Positions 22,303-24,801 of a DNA stretch of 24,801 nt are shown piece by piece (the stretch's first letter is position 1; each line of letters begins with the position of its first letter). The DNA lies in NCBI GenBank assembly GCA_934121925.1, contig CAKOVK010000024.1:1-24801 (forward strand), given 5' to 3'. Made by a program: the position numbers and the translations under genes. The DNA comes from an uncultured Clostridia bacterium (GTDB taxonomy: Bacteria > Bacillota > Clostridia > TANB77 > CAG-508). The notes under the pieces were generated by a model. The model saw only the letters and a list, made by a program, of their open reading frames with translations, had not been told where the DNA came from and did no database searches.

Positions 22303-22920
22303 TTATTTTTTAAAACTAATTTTATTTTCTGTTCCGTTTTTTATTCTTTTAATATTTTCTCTATGGTTAAATATTACTAATAAAGCTATGAGTATACTTA
22401 TTAAAACTGGAATAAAGCTAACTTCTCCCATAAATATTGTAAGTATTGGGTACAATACTGCTGCAAGTAATGATCCTACTGATACCATTTTTGTAAAGGC
22501 AATTATTATTAATGCGAATATTAAACATATTAATCCAATTTTCCAATTTAATGTTATTAATACTCCTAATGCTGTTGCAACACCTTTTCCTCCTCTAAAT
22601 TCAAAGAATATTGGAAATGTATGCCCTAATATTGCAAAGAATCCTGTTAAATATTTAAGGCAATTTACATCTACATCTGTCCATATTTTGCTTGCAACTA
22701 TTGCTGCTGTTATTGCTAGTACACCTTTTAGTACATCACAGACTAGTGTTAATACTGCTACTTTTGTTCCTACTGTTCTTAGAACATTTGTTGTTCCTGC
22801 ATTTTTGCTTCCTTTGTCTCTTACGTCAAACCCTGCAAACTTTCTACTAAATATTACTGAAAAGCTTATGCTTCCCAAAAAATAAGCAACTATTATAACT
22901 CCTATATATACTCCTGCCAT
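22303..22920 (-). CDS. plsY: Glycerol-3-phosphate acyltransferase PlsY
   Basis: PlsY transfers an acyl group from acyl phosphate to glycerol 3-phosphate, the first committed step of phospholipid synthesis, in the membrane. The 205-aa protein has about five to seven hydrophobic segments and the three family motifs: 'FLGSISFSVIFSR' with 'RDKGSKNAGTTNVLR' (about 36-50), 'GHTFPIFFEFRGGKGVATALG' area (about 98-118), and the C-terminal 'IFNHRENIKRIKNGTENK'. Normal length. It starts 3 bases after der, so they are co-translated, and gpsA, supplying its substrate, follows. Confidence 0.96.
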   Translation of the reverse strand: MAGVYIGVIIVAYFLGSISFSVIFSRKFAGFDVRDKGSKNAGTTNVLRTVGTKVAVLTLVCDVLKGVLAITAAIVASKIWTDVDVNCLKYLTGFFAILGHTFPIFFEFRGGKGVATALGVLITLNWKIGLICLIFALIIIAFTKMVSVGSLLAAVLYPILTIFMGEVSFIPVLISILIALLVIFNHRENIKRIKNGTENKISFKK

Positions 22921-22923
22921 CTT

Positions 22924-24252
22924 TTATTCCCCCTTTTCTCCTTTTTCTCTTGATATAACTCTTATAGGTGTTCCTTCTAATCCAAAATTTGTCCTTATTT
23001 GGTTTACTAAATATCTTTCATAAGAAAAATGAAATAGTTCTTTATTATTTACAAATATAACAAATGTTGGTGGTTTTGTACTAGCTTGTGTAGCATATAG
23101 TATTTTTAATCTTCTTCCTTTATCTGTTGGTGGTTGAACTACTGCTATTGCTTCATTTATAACTTGATTTAACATTGAAGTTGATACTCTCATTGAATTG
23201 TTACTTGCTACTTTGTTTATCATGTCAAATAATTTATCTACCCTTTGTCCTGTTTTTGCTGATATAAATATAATTGGTGCGTATGCTAAATAACTTAATT
23301 TGTTATATACTTCTTTAGTATATTTTTCTAGAGTTCCTGTTGTTTTTTCTACTTCATCCCATTTATTTATTACTATTATTACACCTTTTCCTGCTTCATG
23401 TGCTTCGCCTGCAATCTTTGTATCTTGTTCTGTTACTCCTTCATTTGCATCAATAAGTAACAAACATACATCTGCTCTTTCTATCGCTAACAAAGATCTC
23501 ATTATGCTGAATTTTTCTATTGATTCTGAAATTTTATTTTTCTTTCTTATTCCTGCTGTATCTATAAAATTATATTTTCCTTTACTATTTTCAAAATATG
23601 AATCTATTGCATCACGTGTTGTTCCTGCAATATTACTTACTATTACTCTATTCTCTCCTAGTATTTTGTTTACTAAAGATGATTTTCCGACATTTGGTTT
23701 TCCTATAACTGCAACATTTATAATTTCTTTATCTTCATCATTATCCTCTTTTTCTGGGAACTCTTCATATATAGCATCTAATACATCTCCAATTCCTATA
23801 GCGTTTGCAGAAGATACTGGATATGGATCCCCTAGTCCTAGGTTATAGAATTCGTAAATGTCATCACTTGTTTTCCCAAAGTTATCTGCTTTATTACATA
23901 CTAATACTACAGGTTTTTTTGATTTTTTAAGCATTAATGCTATTTCTTGATCTGCAGCAGTTACGCCTTGTTTTATATCTGTTAAAAATACAATGACATC
24001 TGCTATACTTATTGCTATATCTGCCTGGTCCTTCATTTGTTTTAATATAATGTCATCTGATTTAGGCTCAATTCCTCCTGTATCAATTAATGTAAAATTT
24101 CTTCCTCTCCAATTTGCTTCTCCATAAACTCTGTCTCTTGTAACTCCAGGTAAATCTTCTACTATTGATAGTCTTTTTCCTATTATATAATTAAAAAATG
24201 TTGATTTTCCAACATTTGGTTTTCCTATTATTGCAACCATTGGTTTTGCCAT
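22924..24252 (-). CDS. der: Ribosome assembly GTPase Der (EngA)
   Basis: Der is an essential tandem-domain GTPase that acts in 50S subunit maturation. The 442-aa protein has G domain 1 with 'GKPNVGKST' (about 8-16), 'DTGGIE' and 'NKAD'; G domain 2 with 'GKPNVGKSS' (about 180-190), 'DTAGIRKK' and 'NKWD'; and a C-terminal KH-like domain ending in 'GTPIRVISREK'. A GTG at 24261 opens the frame but lies in the Shine-Dalgarno AAGGTG; ATG 24252 is the start. A promoter within the 24309-24402 repeat probably drives der-plsY-gpsA. Confidence 0.97.
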   Translation of the reverse strand: MAKPMVAIIGKPNVGKSTFFNYIIGKRLSIVEDLPGVTRDRVYGEANWRGRNFTLIDTGGIEPKSDDIILKQMKDQADIAISIADVIVFLTDIKQGVTAADQEIALMLKKSKKPVVLVCNKADNFGKTSDDIYEFYNLGLGDPYPVSSANAIGIGDVLDAIYEEFPEKEDNDEDKEIINVAVIGKPNVGKSSLVNKILGENRVIVSNIAGTTRDAIDSYFENSKGKYNFIDTAGIRKKNKISESIEKFSIMRSLLAIERADVCLLLIDANEGVTEQDTKIAGEAHEAGKGVIIVINKWDEVEKTTGTLEKYTKEVYNKLSYLAYAPIIFISAKTGQRVDKLFDMINKVASNNSMRVSTSMLNQVINEAIAVVQPPTDKGRRLKILYATQASTKPPTFVIFVNNKELFHFSYERYLVNQIRTNFGLEGTPIRVISREKGEKGE

Positions 24253-24308
24253 ATTTTTCACCTTTTCTTTCGAATAATATTTTATATCATAAGCATTATT
24301 TAGTCAAG

Positions 24309-24402
24309 ATTTGAGTTTCCGAATAAAATGAGGAAATCTCAAAGGCAATAGCGATTATAGCATTTTTATATAGTAGGAAATGAGAAATTTCCTAATATAT
24401 AA
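24309..24402 (-). repeat. 94-bp interspersed repeat, copy 2 (promoter plus two hairpins)
   Basis: Matches 5937-6031 apart from two substitutions and a one-base deletion. The substitution at 24395 breaks one pair of the first stem. The extended -10 TGCTATAAT lies at 24362-24354 on the minus strand and points at der. Its position between rpmF and der makes it the likely promoter of der-plsY-gpsA. Confidence 0.85.
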
Positions 24403-24407
24403 AAAAA

Positions 24408-24425
24408 ATGCCTTTGTTTAGGCAT
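24408..24425 (-). terminator. Terminator of rpmF
   Basis: ATGCCT, 6-base loop, AGGCAT followed on the minus strand by TTTTTTT; overlaps the rpmF stop codon. Confidence 0.8.
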
Positions 24426-24600
24426 CTTTTTTTTCTATAATTTCTTTTCCATCATAATATCCACAATTGTCACAAACTCTGTGTGGTAATACTGGTTCTC
24501 CACAATGCTTACATGTTGCAATATTTGGTGTTTCTAGTTTCCATGTTGATCTTTTTGTATGTGTTCTTTGTTTTGACCATCTTCTTTTTGGTTGTGCCAT
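24418..24600 (-). CDS. rpmF: 50S ribosomal protein L32
   Basis: L32 is a small structural protein of the large ribosomal subunit. The 60-aa protein has the family start 'MAQPKRRWSKQRTHTKRS' and a zinc site formed by the CxxC pairs in 'CKHCGEPVLPHRVCDNCGYY' (zinc-binding form, as expected without zinc-independent paralogue features). RBS GGGAGG lies upstream. Its own promoter is at 24672-24700. In many Firmicutes a DUF177 gene precedes rpmF; only about 200 bases remain here and no convincing gene is visible in them. Confidence 0.98.
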   Translation of the reverse strand: MAQPKRRWSKQRTHTKRSTWKLETPNIATCKHCGEPVLPHRVCDNCGYYDGKEIIEKKDA

Positions 24601-24671
24601 TTCTATTACCTCCCTTATAAATGCTTTATCTATCTATATGTTTTACATATTATTTCTAAAGTCACTATAAA

Positions 24672-24700
24672 AGTATACTAATTTTTATTACTTTTGTCAA
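24672..24700 (-). promoter_or_regulatory. Promoter of rpmF
   Basis: Minus strand TTGACA (24700-24695), 17-base spacer, TATACT (24677-24672): near-consensus sigma-A promoter about 70 bases before the ATG. Confidence 0.85.
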
Positions 24701-24801
24701 TAGTTTTTATTACTTTTTTAGTTCTTATAAATTGCAATAATAAGTGTCGCACCTTTTATAATAAAATTACAAAATATTTACGATGCAAGTTTTGCCATTT
24801 C

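Noticed and set aside
22160..22885. 241-codon plus-strand frame opposite plsY
   Set aside because: Mirror of a hydrophobic membrane protein gene; no start signal and no independent motif.
24778..24801. Possible last codons of a gene upstream of rpmF (DUF177-like)
   Set aside because: Only seven codons and a TAA are visible on the minus strand; too short to support a call.

Overview
The window comes from a low-GC (by eye roughly 25-30% GC), spore-forming Firmicute, most likely an uncultured Clostridia member. The evidence is the gene order recA-recX-scpA, rny-ymdB-spoVS and rpmF-der-plsY-gpsA, a pta-ackA pair, GG-rich ribosome binding sites, and sporulation or germination genes (gerW/ytfJ, spoVS, dpaB/spoVFB, cwlJ, gerQ). 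Most genes lie on the minus strand. No tRNA, rRNA, CRISPR array or transposase was seen; the one RNA gene recognised is rnpB.

Layout. 1-1300: gerW and an overlapping DUF2953 gene. 1462-1815: an orphan gene of unknown function. 1931-4303: recA (promoter plus SOS box), recX and scpA. 4318-6338: a membrane-anchored solute-binding protein and spoVS, separated by a 95-bp promoter-bearing repeat. 6488-9424: ymdB and rny, with a foreign-looking plus-strand orphan between them. 9721-11128: a cytoplasmic-type amidase and dpaB. 11204-13857: a transglutaminase-like protein, thiN and a monofunctional transglycosylase, with very long hairpins. 13864-16326: pta and ackA separated by a 124-bp foldback element. 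16440-18134: an RluA-type pseudouridine synthase and a cwlJ-gerQ pair. 18224-19428: a second foreign-looking orphan and rnpB. 19462-21202: a lipoprotein, a small unknown protein and a zinc-ribbon protein. 21266-24700: gpsA, plsY, der and rpmF, with a second copy of the repeat.

Main discovery. Four genes (dpaB, cwlJ, gerQ, gpsA) look broken by conventional reading, but all are repaired by one rule. At each of seven sites the ribosome meets an in-frame CGG codon and the correct protein resumes one base later, so C-GGN is read as glycine (six CGGA, one CGGT). The arithmetic closes exactly in every gene, and the recoded proteins match their families at conserved glycines. In the other host-like genes I found no in-frame CGG at all, although out-of-frame CGG is common (about 25 by eye) and CGT, CGC and CGA are used as arginine. 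This suggests CGG is unassigned or specially decoded in this organism and triggers a +1 shift, or that a four-base codon CGGN is read as Gly. Three of the four genes act in spore germination or dipicolinate synthesis; the fourth, gpsA, is normally essential, so productive recoding would be required.

The two plus-strand orphans (7411-7677 and 18348-19010) have different codon use, share an upstream block, and each carry one in-frame CGG that seems to be plain arginine. Under the CGG rule they would be cut short. They are either recent arrivals or counter-examples, and are the sharpest internal test of the model.
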